Shown here: in pieces, positions 1 through 8,832 of the stretch
Layout of the letters: every line of letters begins with the position of its first letter
How positions within the stretch are numbered: position 1 is the stretch's first letter
NCBI RefSeq assembly: GCF_000378105.1
Contig: NZ_KB899250.1
Coordinates: 155,374-219,373, forward strand
Length of the DNA: 64,000 nt
DNA from: Rubritalea marina DSM 17716
Lineage (GTDB): Bacteria > Verrucomicrobiota > Verrucomicrobiia > Verrucomicrobiales > Akkermansiaceae
Direction of reading: 5' to 3'
Made by a program: the position numbers and the translations under genes
The notes under the pieces: model-generated
Database searches by the model: none
What the model saw: the letters and a program-made list of their open reading frames with translations, nothing else
What the model was told of the DNA's origin: nothing

Positions 1-1781
1 CGACGCTGATTGTCACGGGAGAGTGCCGGCACATCCTCCGCACGGCACGGCCATTGGATGCCTCCGAATTCGTCCACCATCTGATAACTCGAAATGCCTG
101 TCATATCGCACGCTTGTCCTGCACTGAGCTCGGTAAGCATCTTGAACACGGCCTCTGGGCTACTCCACTTGGCGAAACGCTCACTCACCCCCCAATAATG
201 GGCAATCAAACGGAAAATATTGAAGTCGGAGAGTGCCTGACCAGGTGCTTCTGCCACCTTCTTCACCAAGCCTACTCTGCGCTCGGAATTGATAAACACC
301 CCATCTTTTTCAGCCCAGCCCGCAGCAGGTAACACAAGATCTGCTTGTTGAGCAGTTTCGGTGCTACTGTACATGTCTTGCACGACGAGGAAATCGAGCT
401 TCTCCATCGCCTCGCTGTACTTGTCCTGCTGGATCCAGGAATGCGATCCATTCGTCGCGAGAACCCAGAGACCTTTAATCTTTCCGGCATGAATTCCATC
501 GACAATTTGATCGTAGGTCCAGCCCAGCTCTTTGGTGATGTTTTCAGCACCCACCCCGGTGATGGCGCCCACCTTTTCACGATGGGCCTCATTGGCAAAA
601 TCGTGGCCACCTAGAAGGTTGGTAGTGTTGGAAAAAAGGCGCGATCCCATGGCGTTACACTGGCCGGTGATCGAGTTGGCCCCTGTGCCTGGGCGACCAA
701 TGTTGGCTGTCATCAACGCGAGGTTGATGATCGCTTGTGCAGTACGCACCCCTTCGTGGCTCTGGTTGACTCCCATGGTCCACCAGAATGAGACGCGCTC
801 ACCCTTATGGATTGTTTCTGCAAGCTTGAGCATCTGCTCAGGACTGATGCCCGATTGTTGCTGCACAAATTCTGGGGTAAAGCTAGCCACATGGGTTTCA
901 AACTCTGCAAAGCCATTGCAATGTTCAGCAATGAAACCACGGTCTACCCATCCTTGATCGATTAGAACTTTAGCCAATCCGTAAAAGAAACTGAGATCCG
1001 ACTTGGGCAAAATCGGGTAGTGTTGCGTGCCTGCCACTGCGGTCTCGGTACGGCGTGGATCGATCACCACGATCTCAGGGTTGTGCTTGTTGCGCTCAAT
1101 GCGCTGCCACATGATCGGGTGTGCAATACATAGGTTCGAACCGACTAGAATGATCACATCGGATTCTTCAAAATCTTGGTAAGTGTATGGAGGTGCGTCA
1201 AAGCCGAAGCTTTGCTTGTAGGACACCACAGATGTCGCCATGCATTGGCGTGTGTTGCCGTCGCCGTGTTTGATCCCCATGCCGAACTTACTCAAGGCCC
1301 CGAGGAATGCCATTTCTTCGGCCACAATCTGTCCAGTACTGATGAAGGCTACCGATTCCTCTCCATGCTCAGCTTGAATCTCTTTAAAGCGCCCACAAAA
1401 AGTCTCCATTGCCTCCTCCCAGCTCACAGCTTCGAGCTCACCACCACGTTGCTTACGCAGCATGGGAGTGGTCGCACGGTCATCTGACTCCAACGGCGTC
1501 AAGGCCTCCCAACCTTTAGGACACGCCATCCCTAAGTTGACAGGGTAATTGGTGGAAGGAGTGAGTGACACAGCCTTGCCATCTTTGAGGTGGACATTCA
1601 AACCACAACCCGTGGAACAAAAGCCACAAACTAAGTTGGTGGTGGCGTCTGGCTTCACGCTAGTGGGCACCTGACCTAGCCCAAACTTTCCAGGACTACG
1701 CAGCAACTCAGCCGTCTTTGGGCCTTTCCATTGACGGATCGGCGGCAGCGACTGAGCGAGTTTTTTTGCGAGTGTTTTCAT
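1..1781 (-). CDS. nasA: Assimilatory-type nitrate reductase catalytic subunit (partial)
   Basis: Molybdopterin oxidoreductase expected to reduce nitrate to nitrite in the cytoplasm with a Mo-bisMGD cofactor and one [4Fe-4S] cluster. The start is ATG at 1781, four bases past the end of the upstream anchor gene, and the frame is open to base 1, so about 593 residues are seen and the C-terminus is missing. Near the N-terminus four cysteines (C52, C55, C59, C87) form the CxxCxxxC...C cluster motif of the NapA/NasA/NarB group, followed by MACPKG. There is no Tat signal peptide, which favours the assimilatory type over periplasmic NapA. It is the last visible gene of the nitrate cluster. The symbol is used loosely, because nasA, nasC and narB are all used for this enzyme; a formate dehydrogenase-like enzyme is less likely given the nrt and narK neighbours. 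Confidence 0.88.
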   Translation of the reverse strand, partial: MKTLAKKLAQSLPPIRQWKGPKTAELLRSPGKFGLGQVPTSVKPDATTNLVCGFCSTGCGLNVHLKDGKAVSLTPSTNYPVNLGMACPKGWEALTPLESDDRATTPMLRKQRGGELEAVSWEEAMETFCGRFKEIQAEHGEESVAFISTGQIVAEEMAFLGALSKFGMGIKHGDGNTRQCMATSVVSYKQSFGFDAPPYTYQDFEESDVIILVGSNLCIAHPIMWQRIERNKHNPEIVVIDPRRTETAVAGTQHYPILPKSDLSFFYGLAKVLIDQGWVDRGFIAEHCNGFAEFETHVASFTPEFVQQQSGISPEQMLKLAETIHKGERVSFWWTMGVNQSHEGVRTAQAIINLALMTANIGRPGTGANSITGQCNAMGSRLFSNTTNLLGGHDFANEAHREKVGAITGVGAENITKELGWTYDQIVDGIHAGKIKGLWVLATNGSHSWIQQDKYSEAMEKLDFLVVQDMYSSTETAQQADLVLPAAGWAEKDGVFINSERRVGLVKKVAEAPGQALSDFNIFRLIAHYWGVSERFAKWSSPEAVFKMLTELSAGQACDMTGISSYQMVDEFGGIQWPCRAEDVPALSRDNQR

Positions 1782-1784
1782 GGA

Positions 1785-2333
1785 TTAATGGGCTTGAATT
1801 CTGGAAAGCTCACCAGGCATCTTCAGTGTCACCACAGCCTGGAAGAAAATACAACGTTCGAGGAGTTCGCCAAGGATCACCGCAGGAAGGATCAAGGCCC
1901 CAAGAGCGGGCACGAGTGTTGCAAACATTGCAGCCACTGCAGCCACTGCGAAGGCGGCCCATCGGATGCTTAGTGTCTTGCGCAGGGAGTATAGTTGGAT
2001 CATGCCGCTCTTCTTGGAGAAGCTCCAAGCATCCTCTCGCGCCGGCAGGATCAGACTAGCTTCAACGACCGCTTTAAATAAGATAGAGACGAGCATCCCC
2101 ACGGACAACCACGCACTCACAGTCCCCACAGAAACTAGCTCAGAAAAGGATAACACCGCAAAGGCTCCAACCAGCGAAGACCCAACAAAACGACCGAGTG
2201 TCTTCCACATACTCCAGAACTCACGCTTCGTGTCCACATAAACCATCACTGAGCAAAAGACCGACACAAGGCCGAGGAAAAAGGCCATTGCCCCAGCTCC
2301 TAGGGTGAGCCACTGAGGAACTTCAAACACCAA
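1785..2333 (-). pseudogene. C-terminal half of DmsC-like membrane anchor, cut off by an in-frame TAG
   Basis: About 182 residues with several hydrophobic helices, matching the second half of a DmsC/YnfH-type quinol-oxidising membrane anchor. It is in exactly the same reading frame as the upstream iron-sulfur/anchor gene and is separated from it only by TAG (2367-2369) and about 11 further sense codons. The first usable start is a TTG at 2333 with no visible ribosome-binding site, so this half may not be made on its own. What I see is one gene split by one stop codon. A real nonsense mutation, a base-call error or readthrough could all explain it. The fragment keeps a clean reading frame and family-like composition, so any loss is recent. 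Confidence 0.7.
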
Positions 2334-2366
2334 AGCCTCAGGTAAAAGCCCACTGACTGCAGGGTA

Positions 2367-3443
2367 CTAGATCAAGGCGGCATACACCATCAACGCGGGC
2401 ATCCAAGCCCCAAAGAGCACCACCTCGCGGCTGAGCCATGAAGTCTTGAGGCCTAGAAATACCCTCCAGGCACCCAGCGGGCTGCCTAAGTGGAGCAGGC
2501 TGGCGACCAAGCCAACCTTCCCTAAAACCACTGCCGCTGTGATCGCGACAAGCGATGTCGTACTGGAGCTATAGAGGTCAAAGGCTCTCGCTAGCAGATC
2601 AATGCCGCTGGCCCCTACAGCCACCTGAGTCAGCACCAACATCCACACCAAAGGTACGTGGTTGTGTGATGGAGTCAGATCATTCTCATCCGCAGCCTCC
2701 ATGGACTTGCTGAGATCGCGTTTGCTTCGGAAATTAGTAGTTGGCAAGGTGTAATCAGAGCGGAACGCACCCGCCACCATAGAGCCACCCTCAAGTGACT
2801 TCTGACGTGATTCCTCGATATTCACCAACTGAATAGATATTGCACCATTCGGGCAGGACTGGACACAAGCAGGAGCTTCCCCCTCGGCGAGGCGCTCGTG
2901 ACACATGTCGCACTTGCGTACGATCCCAAGCGCGTCGTCATACTTGGGTACATCATAGGGGCACTTCAAAGAGCAATACTGGCAACCGATGCATTGATCA
3001 TCGAGATGCTTTACCACACCAGTATCTTCGAGCTTTTCATAAGCACCTACTGGGCAACCACTCAAGCAACCAGGATCGATGCAATGGTGACATGCTGAGG
3101 TAACCGTCTGCTGCTGTGGTTCGTTATCCACCACCCCGCGGATGGTGCCGATGTCACGCCATGATTCTTTCTCTTTGAGTCCATTGAGGCTGTGGCAAGC
3201 GACAACACAAGCCTTGCAGCCGGTGCACTTGTCCATGTCCACTTCAAAGGCGTATTGCTCACCTGTCGATGGCTTACGAATGGGGATAAGATCTTTGTAG
3301 TAGCGCGCCTGAATCGGCGAAACAGCGTCGGAATGCTTTTGACTAAAACGCTCAATAGCGGTGAGCGAGCGCTGCTCTTCGAGCAGGGCATCCACCAGGG
3401 TGCGCTCAGAAGTAGCGGCACGCTCTAGCTCTAGAGCATCCAC
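2367..3443 (-). CDS. DmsB-like four-cluster ferredoxin fused to N-terminal part of DmsC-like anchor
   Basis: Electron-transfer subunit. The first half carries four CxxCxxCxxxCP-type motifs (beginning CTGCKACVVAC, CHHCIDPGCLSGCP, CIGCQYCSLKCP and CDMC...CVQSCP), typical of the DmsB/PsrB family with four [4Fe-4S] clusters. The second half has transmembrane helices and the DmsC motif HLGSPLGAWRVFLGL...SWLSRE. The frame then hits TAG at 2367. I chose GTG at 3443 because AAGGAGGAG lies at 3450-3458, the right distance upstream; an ATG at 3521 would add 26 residues. Inference: it passes electrons from quinol or another donor to the neighbouring nitrate reductase. DmsBC partners are usually linked to respiratory enzymes, so the pairing with an assimilatory-type reductase is unusual. 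Confidence 0.85.
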   Translation of the reverse strand: MDALELERAATSERTLVDALLEEQRSLTAIERFSQKHSDAVSPIQARYYKDLIPIRKPSTGEQYAFEVDMDKCTGCKACVVACHSLNGLKEKESWRDIGTIRGVVDNEPQQQTVTSACHHCIDPGCLSGCPVGAYEKLEDTGVVKHLDDQCIGCQYCSLKCPYDVPKYDDALGIVRKCDMCHERLAEGEAPACVQSCPNGAISIQLVNIEESRQKSLEGGSMVAGAFRSDYTLPTTNFRSKRDLSKSMEAADENDLTPSHNHVPLVWMLVLTQVAVGASGIDLLARAFDLYSSSTTSLVAITAAVVLGKVGLVASLLHLGSPLGAWRVFLGLKTSWLSREVVLFGAWMPALMVYAALI

Positions 3444-3449
3444 CTTTTC

Positions 3450-3458
3450 CTCCTCCTT
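3450..3458 (-). promoter_or_regulatory. Strong Shine-Dalgarno that decides the ferredoxin start
   Basis: On the minus strand AAGGAGGAG is followed by GAAAAG and GTG. AGGAGG sits 5 to 8 bases before this GTG, the best ribosome-binding site near the gene. No comparable site precedes the ATG at 3521. Confidence 0.6.
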
Positions 3459-3575
3459 CACTCCTGATGGCATCAACGTCATACCCTGTAAAAAGCACAT
3501 TGTGTGCCATGGGAGCCGCATTCACCATGAGTGAAAATCACAGAAGACCATGAATCAAAATCATCCAACCGCACC

Positions 3576-5318
3576 CTAGAACACCAAAGAACAAATCAAT
3601 CCGATCAATAGCAACAACGAAACCACCTGCCAAAACCGCTCTGGATTGCGGGCCATCAAGGGCATGTGACGAGACTCGATGTACAGCGGGTTCGGCTTTT
3701 GTAGATCACTCACGAACTCACTCATACTACTGTACCGCCCATCAGTATCCACCCGAAGGGCGCGCTTCAACGCACCATCAATCCACACTGGCACCATGGG
3801 CTTATGCTTGTGAGCTGGGATGTACTCCAAAGTCGCAAAATTCTTGAAGGACCTTGCTTTGAGCCAAGCCTCCCCATAGGGGGACTCCCCACCGGTGAGC
3901 AAATGGTAGGCGATCATCGCGATTGAAAATTGATCTGATCGCGGGCCGATGTCGGCAGCAATTTCGAGGCGGTACTCAGGTGCTGAAAAGTCGATGGTTC
4001 CAGGAGCATCTACTTCACCAGCACCGCGGCCCTGACCATGCAAGCTCTCAACCCTACAGGAGCCATAATCAATCACGACAGGTCTCCCGTCCTCAGTTAG
4101 CATGATATTGTCCAACTTCAGATCTTGATGAATAGTTTCCTTACGGTGCAGGGCGCGAACACCCGAGACGATTTGCTCAATCACACGCACCACCTTCAAG
4201 GTATCGATATCCCCTTCATGCTGCTCCACCCATTGCGCCAGGGTCACACCTGAAACCTCTTCCATCAGGTAATAGAGGAAGGTCGCTTTGTGCTCACGCT
4301 CCACCACCTTCACCAAGTTCTTATGATCGACGCGACGGCCAATCCACTCTTCAGCCGCAAAACGATCGATGTACTCTGGGTCGTCACTAAAATTCGGTGA
4401 TGGCGTCTTCATCGCGTAGTGCTTGCCATCATGCACATCCTTCACTCTGTACAACTGACTACGTGCGCTCTCGAACAAGACCTGCTCCACCTCCAAGCCA
4501 TCTACAGAGACCCCGGGGTACAGCAATGGAGGAAATGGGCGTTCACTCAAAAAACGCCGAATTTCATCCTGACTAGCGCCCGGCAAGGCATCGATGCGCA
4601 GCATCATGGCACTCAAATTATCATTACTACCAGAGACCAAGGCAGACTCCACCATGTGCTCGACCGCCGCCTCAAGCGTGGCCGCATTTTGAGCTATTTC
4701 TAATAACTTTTGATCAAGCAACCACCCGTGCACTCCATCCGAAGTAAGCAAGTAAAGATCACCTTCTTGAACCCCCAGCTCTTTGTAGTCGACCTTAGGG
4801 TTGAGATTCAAGCCCATCGCCCGACTCAAGTAACTGGTCTTCCGCGAGATTTGGGTGCTGTGATCTTTAGTGAGCAACTCGATCACCCCCTCACGAATGC
4901 GGTAGATCCGCGTGTCGCCAATATGGAAAATCGAGGCAGTATTCGACACAAAGATGATCGAGCTATGTGTCGAAAGGTAGCCTTTTTCATCAGCGAGCCC
5001 CTCACTGTGCCCCTGACTGTATAACCAGCGATTAAGCGCCGTGAGCACCTTCTGCCCGGAGGTTTTTACCGACCAAGAGTCAGGTGTGCTGTAATAATCT
5101 GAAAGGAAGCTATGCACACACATTTCCGCAGCTTGCTCCCCACCACTGGCAGCACTCACACCATCCGCAATCGCCGCAGCATAGCCTTTGGTGTAGATGA
5201 GGCTCTCGTCTGGCTCATAGAAGCCAGTACTATCCTCATTACGAGCTTTCACTCCGGGTCGGGAGCAACGTCCCACAGAGATCTGTAATTGATTCTCGGT
5301 AGGTTCATTTAAAATCAT
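3576..5318 (-). CDS. Bifunctional PP2C-type phosphatase / Ser-Thr protein kinase with C-terminal membrane anchor
   Basis: Signalling protein of 580 residues. Residues about 10-240 are a PP2C phosphatase domain: RPGVKARNEDS, AIADGVSAASGG, LLTSDGVHGW and SNDNLSAMML supply the metal-binding aspartates. Residues about 275-545 are a Hanks-type kinase with HYAMK as the ATP-binding lysine, HQDLKLDN as the catalytic loop (HRD changed to HQD), DYG in place of DFG, and APEYR. The glycine-rich loop is poorly conserved. The last about 20 residues form a membrane helix, so the domains should face the cytoplasm. It lies between narK and the reductase electron-transfer gene. Similar phosphatase-kinase fusions are known beside nitrate assimilation genes in Pseudomonas and others. 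Control of nitrate uptake or reduction by phosphorylation is inference. Confidence 0.92.
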   Translation of the reverse strand: MILNEPTENQLQISVGRCSRPGVKARNEDSTGFYEPDESLIYTKGYAAAIADGVSAASGGEQAAEMCVHSFLSDYYSTPDSWSVKTSGQKVLTALNRWLYSQGHSEGLADEKGYLSTHSSIIFVSNTASIFHIGDTRIYRIREGVIELLTKDHSTQISRKTSYLSRAMGLNLNPKVDYKELGVQEGDLYLLTSDGVHGWLLDQKLLEIAQNAATLEAAVEHMVESALVSGSNDNLSAMMLRIDALPGASQDEIRRFLSERPFPPLLYPGVSVDGLEVEQVLFESARSQLYRVKDVHDGKHYAMKTPSPNFSDDPEYIDRFAAEEWIGRRVDHKNLVKVVEREHKATFLYYLMEEVSGVTLAQWVEQHEGDIDTLKVVRVIEQIVSGVRALHRKETIHQDLKLDNIMLTEDGRPVVIDYGSCRVESLHGQGRGAGEVDAPGTIDFSAPEYRLEIAADIGPRSDQFSIAMIAYHLLTGGESPYGEAWLKARSFKNFATLEYIPAHKHKPMVPVWIDGALKRALRVDTDGRYSSMSEFVSDLQKPNPLYIESRHMPLMARNPERFWQVVSLLLLIGLICSLVF

Positions 5319-5334
5319 GGTGTGTTAAAGCGGT

Positions 5335-5377
5335 AAATAAAATGAGAGTAATGAGGAATGGAACTCACTACTCTCAT
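5335..5377 (-). terminator. Terminator hairpin after narK
   Basis: Arms ATGAGAGTA (5342-5350) and TACTCTCAT (5369-5377) pair perfectly, with further GTGAG/CTCAT pairing inside. On the minus strand the hairpin is followed by TTTTATTT. It lies between narK and the phosphatase-kinase gene and would reduce readthrough into the distal part of the cluster. Confidence 0.65.
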
Positions 5378-5435
5378 AAAATGACTCAACAACAATCGTG
5401 TGCAAAGTCGCTATGAAAATCGTCTGGCTTCTCGG

Positions 5436-6941
5436 TTAAGAAACTTCGATGAGTTCAACGGATCCATCTGGCATCACCTCAGCGGTATGTCCAGCAGGTT
5501 CTTCAAGGAAATAGGTCGCAATGAAGCCAATCGAGCTAGAGGCGGCGATAATCATGAAGAACGTGGAGGCATCCACAAAGGAGAAAATTGTCAAAAAGAC
5601 CACAGCCCCTACATTCCCATAAGCACCTGCCATGCCAGCTATTTGACCAGTCATCCGGCGCTGAACTAACGGCACCATAGCAAAAACAGCACCTTCACCA
5701 GATTGTACAAAAAAGGAGCAACACATGGTGGCCAACACCGCCAGCGGAATAGCCCAAGTGCCATCGATCTGACTCAACGTGAAGTAACCAATCGCAAGCC
5801 CTACCATGAAAATCATCATGGACTTTCTGCGGCCAAACTTATCGGAAATCAACCCACCAGCCGGGCGCGCCACGAGGTTCATGAACGCAAAGCCGGAGGC
5901 CAGGAGACCAGCCTTGACTGGGCTCAAATCAAAGGTCTCCATGAAAAAGAGAGGCAGCATCGAAACCACAGCGAGCTCAGATCCAAAAGTAACAAAGTAA
6001 TTCAGATCCAGAATGGCCACTTGCTTGAACTTGTAGCGGAACATTTCCGGCACCCCACCTTCTTTGAGCATCGTCTTATTGACTCGGTAAATCTGACTCA
6101 CCTGAAATGCGAACAATGCCGCTAGTGCAAAGTAAATCACATACACCACATTCTGAGTGAGAAGGCCCACACCAGAGGGTGAAAGCTTCCACGCAAGCAC
6201 CGCGAGCGCGGCATACATCGGCACCGTCATGATCAAGAGGAAATAGAAATCCTTGCGGTTACTCACTTCCATACCACCACTTTTCTTAGGCTTGAAGTAG
6301 GTTGCTCCCTTCGGGGTGTCACGCGCCACAATATAAAAGAAGATCCCATAGCAAAATGCCATGGCTGCGGTGCAATAAAGAGCATACCTCCAGCCGTTTT
6401 CACCACCAAAGGCTGCGACTAATGTGGGCAATGCCATAGCGGCTGCAGCTGAACCAAAGTTCCCCCAGCCACCGTAGATCCCCTCAGCAAGCCCAACCTG
6501 GCGCGCTGGAAACCACTCACCAACCATGCGAATGCCAATGACAAATCCAGCTCCCACAAACCCCATCGCAAAGCGTGCGATAGCGAGCTGCTCATAGGAT
6601 TGCGCTGAGGCAAACCAAGTACACAGAAGCCCAGAAATCATCAATAAGGTGGAATAGGTCTTACGCGGACCCAGCTTGTCCACCAACATCCCAACGATCA
6701 CTCGTGATGGAATAGTCAGGGCAACATTCACAATTAACAATGCCTTCCACTGCGCTTTGCTTAGATCGAAGGCTTCTGAAATAATCGCTCCCAGTGGCGC
6801 ATGGTTGAACCACACCACAAAGGTGATGAAAAAAGCAACCCAAGTCGTGTGCAAGGTACGAATACTTGGGTTCTTGAAATCTAGTACGTTTAATTTTGCG
6901 TTGTTCACAGGCAGAACATGAGCACCAGTCATGCCAAGCAT
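5436..6941 (-). CDS. narK: NarK-family nitrate/nitrite MFS transporter
   Basis: Inner-membrane transporter of about 501 residues with roughly 12 hydrophobic helices, moving nitrate (possibly with nitrite exchange or proton symport). Family signs are the arginine-bearing helix segment [16 protein letters not shown], the [12 protein letters not shown] glycine-rich signature, and the MFS loop motif DKLGPRK, repeated in the second half as DKFGRRK. The start is taken as ATG at 6941; GTG at 6947 and ATG at 6932 are also possible, and no strong ribosome site separates them. An inverted repeat sits directly before the start. The cluster thus encodes an MFS carrier as well as a complete ABC nitrate importer. 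Direction of transport cannot be told from sequence. Confidence 0.92.
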   Translation of the reverse strand: MLGMTGAHVLPVNNAKLNVLDFKNPSIRTLHTTWVAFFITFVVWFNHAPLGAIISEAFDLSKAQWKALLIVNVALTIPSRVIVGMLVDKLGPRKTYSTLLMISGLLCTWFASAQSYEQLAIARFAMGFVGAGFVIGIRMVGEWFPARQVGLAEGIYGGWGNFGSAAAAMALPTLVAAFGGENGWRYALYCTAAMAFCYGIFFYIVARDTPKGATYFKPKKSGGMEVSNRKDFYFLLIMTVPMYAALAVLAWKLSPSGVGLLTQNVVYVIYFALAALFAFQVSQIYRVNKTMLKEGGVPEMFRYKFKQVAILDLNYFVTFGSELAVVSMLPLFFMETFDLSPVKAGLLASGFAFMNLVARPAGGLISDKFGRRKSMMIFMVGLAIGYFTLSQIDGTWAIPLAVLATMCCSFFVQSGEGAVFAMVPLVQRRMTGQIAGMAGAYGNVGAVVFLTIFSFVDASTFFMIIAASSSIGFIATYFLEEPAGHTAEVMPDGSVELIEVS

Positions 6942-6945
6942 GAAC

Positions 6946-6976
6946 ACTCACACTCATGTTAGACATGAATGTGAGT
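6946..6976 (-). promoter_or_regulatory. Inverted repeat just upstream of narK start
   Basis: Arms 6946-6958 and 6964-6976 match in 12 of 13 positions, with a 5-base spacer. It begins five bases before the narK ATG and is not followed by a T-run, so it is not a plain terminator. It could be an operator, an mRNA structure over the leader, or a processing site. Confidence 0.4.
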
Positions 6977-7011
6977 AATGAAAATCAATGAATGAGATTA
7001 ATGATTCAAAC

Positions 7012-7902
7012 TTAGGCTACTACGGCCTCACTCTGGTGCTGAATCTCCTCAATTTCCTCTTTATTGAGGAAGCCGAGAGTCTCACCAGCAGAGAAAACAC
7101 GCGTGTCACCTTTGATATGGGAGCGCTGTTCTAGGAAGGCCAGGAGGTGCTCGCGGTAGGAGAAGAACTTAGGATCACTGAAGATCTCCTCGCGGTTGCG
7201 TGGACGCGGGAAATCGATTTCTAGAATCTCGCCAAGTCCGGCACGCGGCCCATTTGACATCATGACACAGCGATCGGCCATAAACACCGCCTCATCCACA
7301 TCGTGGGTCACGATCATGGCGGTTAGCTTTTCGCGCTCAAGGATATCGATAATCACATCCTGAAGCTCCATGCGAGTGAGTGAATCGAGACGACCAAATG
7401 GCTCATCAAGAAGAAGCACCTTAGGCTGAAGGGCGATCGCACGGGCGATACCCACGCGTTGCTGCATGCCACCCGAAAGCTCTTTAGGATACTTTTTCAT
7501 GGCGTCTGCTAGACCCACCACAGATAGAGCGTGCTCGACAATTTGTTTTTGAGTCGCCTTGTCCACGTGCGGGTAAACATTCTTCACTCCTAGCATGACG
7601 TTTTGGTAGGCTGTCATCCACGGCATGAGGCAAGGAGCCTGGAAGACCACTGAGCGATCCGGGCCAGGCCCGTCAATTTCTCGATCTCCCACAATGATAC
7701 CACCGCCAGAGATCTCATTGAGACCAGCCAGCATCGTGAGAACGGTAGACTTACCACAACCAGAGTGACCAATCAGGGAAATAAACTCACCCTCTTTGAT
7801 GTTGAGGTTGAAATCCTCAACCACACGAAACGGATCGCCGTATGGATTGGGGTATTCTTTAATGAGATTGGATATTTCTACAAACTTTGAATTCGTACTC
7901 AT
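7012..7902 (-). CDS. nrtD: Nitrate ABC transporter ATP-binding protein (NrtD-like)
   Basis: Cytoplasmic ATPase of 296 residues that powers the nitrate importer. Walker A is GHSGCGKST (residues about 43-51), the ABC signature is LSGGMQQR and Walker B is VLLLDEP, followed by the H-loop in VTHDVDEAV. The pattern with GPDRSVVFQ and PWMTAYQNV is typical of the nitrate/taurine/sulfonate group. About 50 residues after the ATPase core ([12 protein letters not shown] onward) form a short tail without a known domain. It is the second ATPase, four bases after nrtC, so the two likely form a heterodimer as NrtC-NrtD do in cyanobacteria. Confidence 0.93.
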   Translation of the reverse strand: MSTNSKFVEISNLIKEYPNPYGDPFRVVEDFNLNIKEGEFISLIGHSGCGKSTVLTMLAGLNEISGGGIIVGDREIDGPGPDRSVVFQAPCLMPWMTAYQNVMLGVKNVYPHVDKATQKQIVEHALSVVGLADAMKKYPKELSGGMQQRVGIARAIALQPKVLLLDEPFGRLDSLTRMELQDVIIDILEREKLTAMIVTHDVDEAVFMADRCVMMSNGPRAGLGEILEIDFPRPRNREEIFSDPKFFSYREHLLAFLEQRSHIKGDTRVFSAGETLGFLNKEEIEEIQHQSEAVVA

Positions 7903-7906
7903 GGTC

Positions 7907-8812
7907 TTAAGCTACGTTGTTGTTGCCCTTACGGGATACTGGGTTTTGCTTGAATGTTGGCGACAATACTGGAGGTGCAAAGCTCTTAGGCTCCACCTTC
8001 GGCATCGGAATAATGTCTGCCGCGAGTTCCTTACTTTCCTTATTGAGCCCCATCATGAACTTGGTGATCTCAGACTTCAGGCGCATAAACTCGGGATGAT
8101 CGTTGAGCGTGTGGCGATCTCGAGGGCGAGCCATATTCACTTCAAATTCCTCTGCAAGTGTCGCGCCCGGCCCCATGGTGAGTGGCACAATGCGGTCGGC
8201 CATTAGCACCGCCTCATCCACATCATTGGTGATCATCACCACGGTGCGCTTATCTTTTTCCCAGATATTGAGAATTTGATCCTGTAACTCGGAGCGAGTG
8301 AGTGCGTCGAGTGCGGAGAGCGGCTCGTCAAGTAGCAACACTTCAGGGTCGAGTGAGAGCGTTCTTGCTAGCGAGGCGCGCTGGCGCATCCCGCCTGAAA
8401 GCTCATGCGGTTTCTTATCAAAAGCGTGATCGAGCTTCACCATCTTCACATAATGATGCGCTTTTTCGTCCAACTCAGATTTGCTAATCTTTGGTTCAAC
8501 TGCACCGATCGCAAGCTTGACGTTATCAAGAACACTCAACCACGGAAGCAAGGAATAGTTTTGGAACATCATACCTAGGTCTGGACCAGGCTCTTTGATG
8601 GACTCTCCCTTGTAGAGAACTTCACCAGAGCTTGGCTGTTGAAGTCCTGATAGGAGATTCATGAGAGTACTCTTACCTGCTCCTGAGAACCCGATCACTG
8701 CCACAAACTCATTCTCCTTCACTGAGAGCTGGAGGTCCTTGAGGACGTCGGTGCGGTTGGACGGTGGGCCGAAGCTCACCGAAGCATTGTTGATTTGTAA
8801 GATGTCGTTCAT
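7907..8812 (-). CDS. nrtC: Nitrate ABC transporter ATP-binding protein (NrtC-like, without binding-protein domain)
   Basis: ATPase of 301 residues with Walker [10 protein letters not shown], signature LSGGMRQR and Walker [13 protein letters not shown]. The usual H-loop histidine region reads ITNDVDEAV: histidine is replaced by asparagine, so this half may have a weakened or degenerate ATP site, as in other asymmetric ABC pairs. Cyanobacterial NrtC carries a C-terminal NrtA-like regulatory domain, but here only about 60 unstructured residues follow the ATPase. ATG at 8812 is chosen because family similarity begins there; the open frame further upstream overlaps nrtB and is not supported. It lies 20 bases after nrtB and four before nrtD. 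Confidence 0.92.
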   Translation of the reverse strand: MNDILQINNASVSFGPPSNRTDVLKDLQLSVKENEFVAVIGFSGAGKSTLMNLLSGLQQPSSGEVLYKGESIKEPGPDLGMMFQNYSLLPWLSVLDNVKLAIGAVEPKISKSELDEKAHHYVKMVKLDHAFDKKPHELSGGMRQRASLARTLSLDPEVLLLDEPLSALDALTRSELQDQILNIWEKDKRTVVMITNDVDEAVLMADRIVPLTMGPGATLAEEFEVNMARPRDRHTLNDHPEFMRLKSEITKFMMGLNKESKELAADIIPMPKVEPKSFAPPVLSPTFKQNPVSRKGNNNVA

Positions 8813-8832
8813 AGTCTGTTGGGAGTGAAAGT

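Noticed and set aside
2367..2369. TAG as pyrrolysine
   Set aside because: No Pyl machinery is seen and the residue is in a membrane anchor with no need for it; mutation or read error is simpler.
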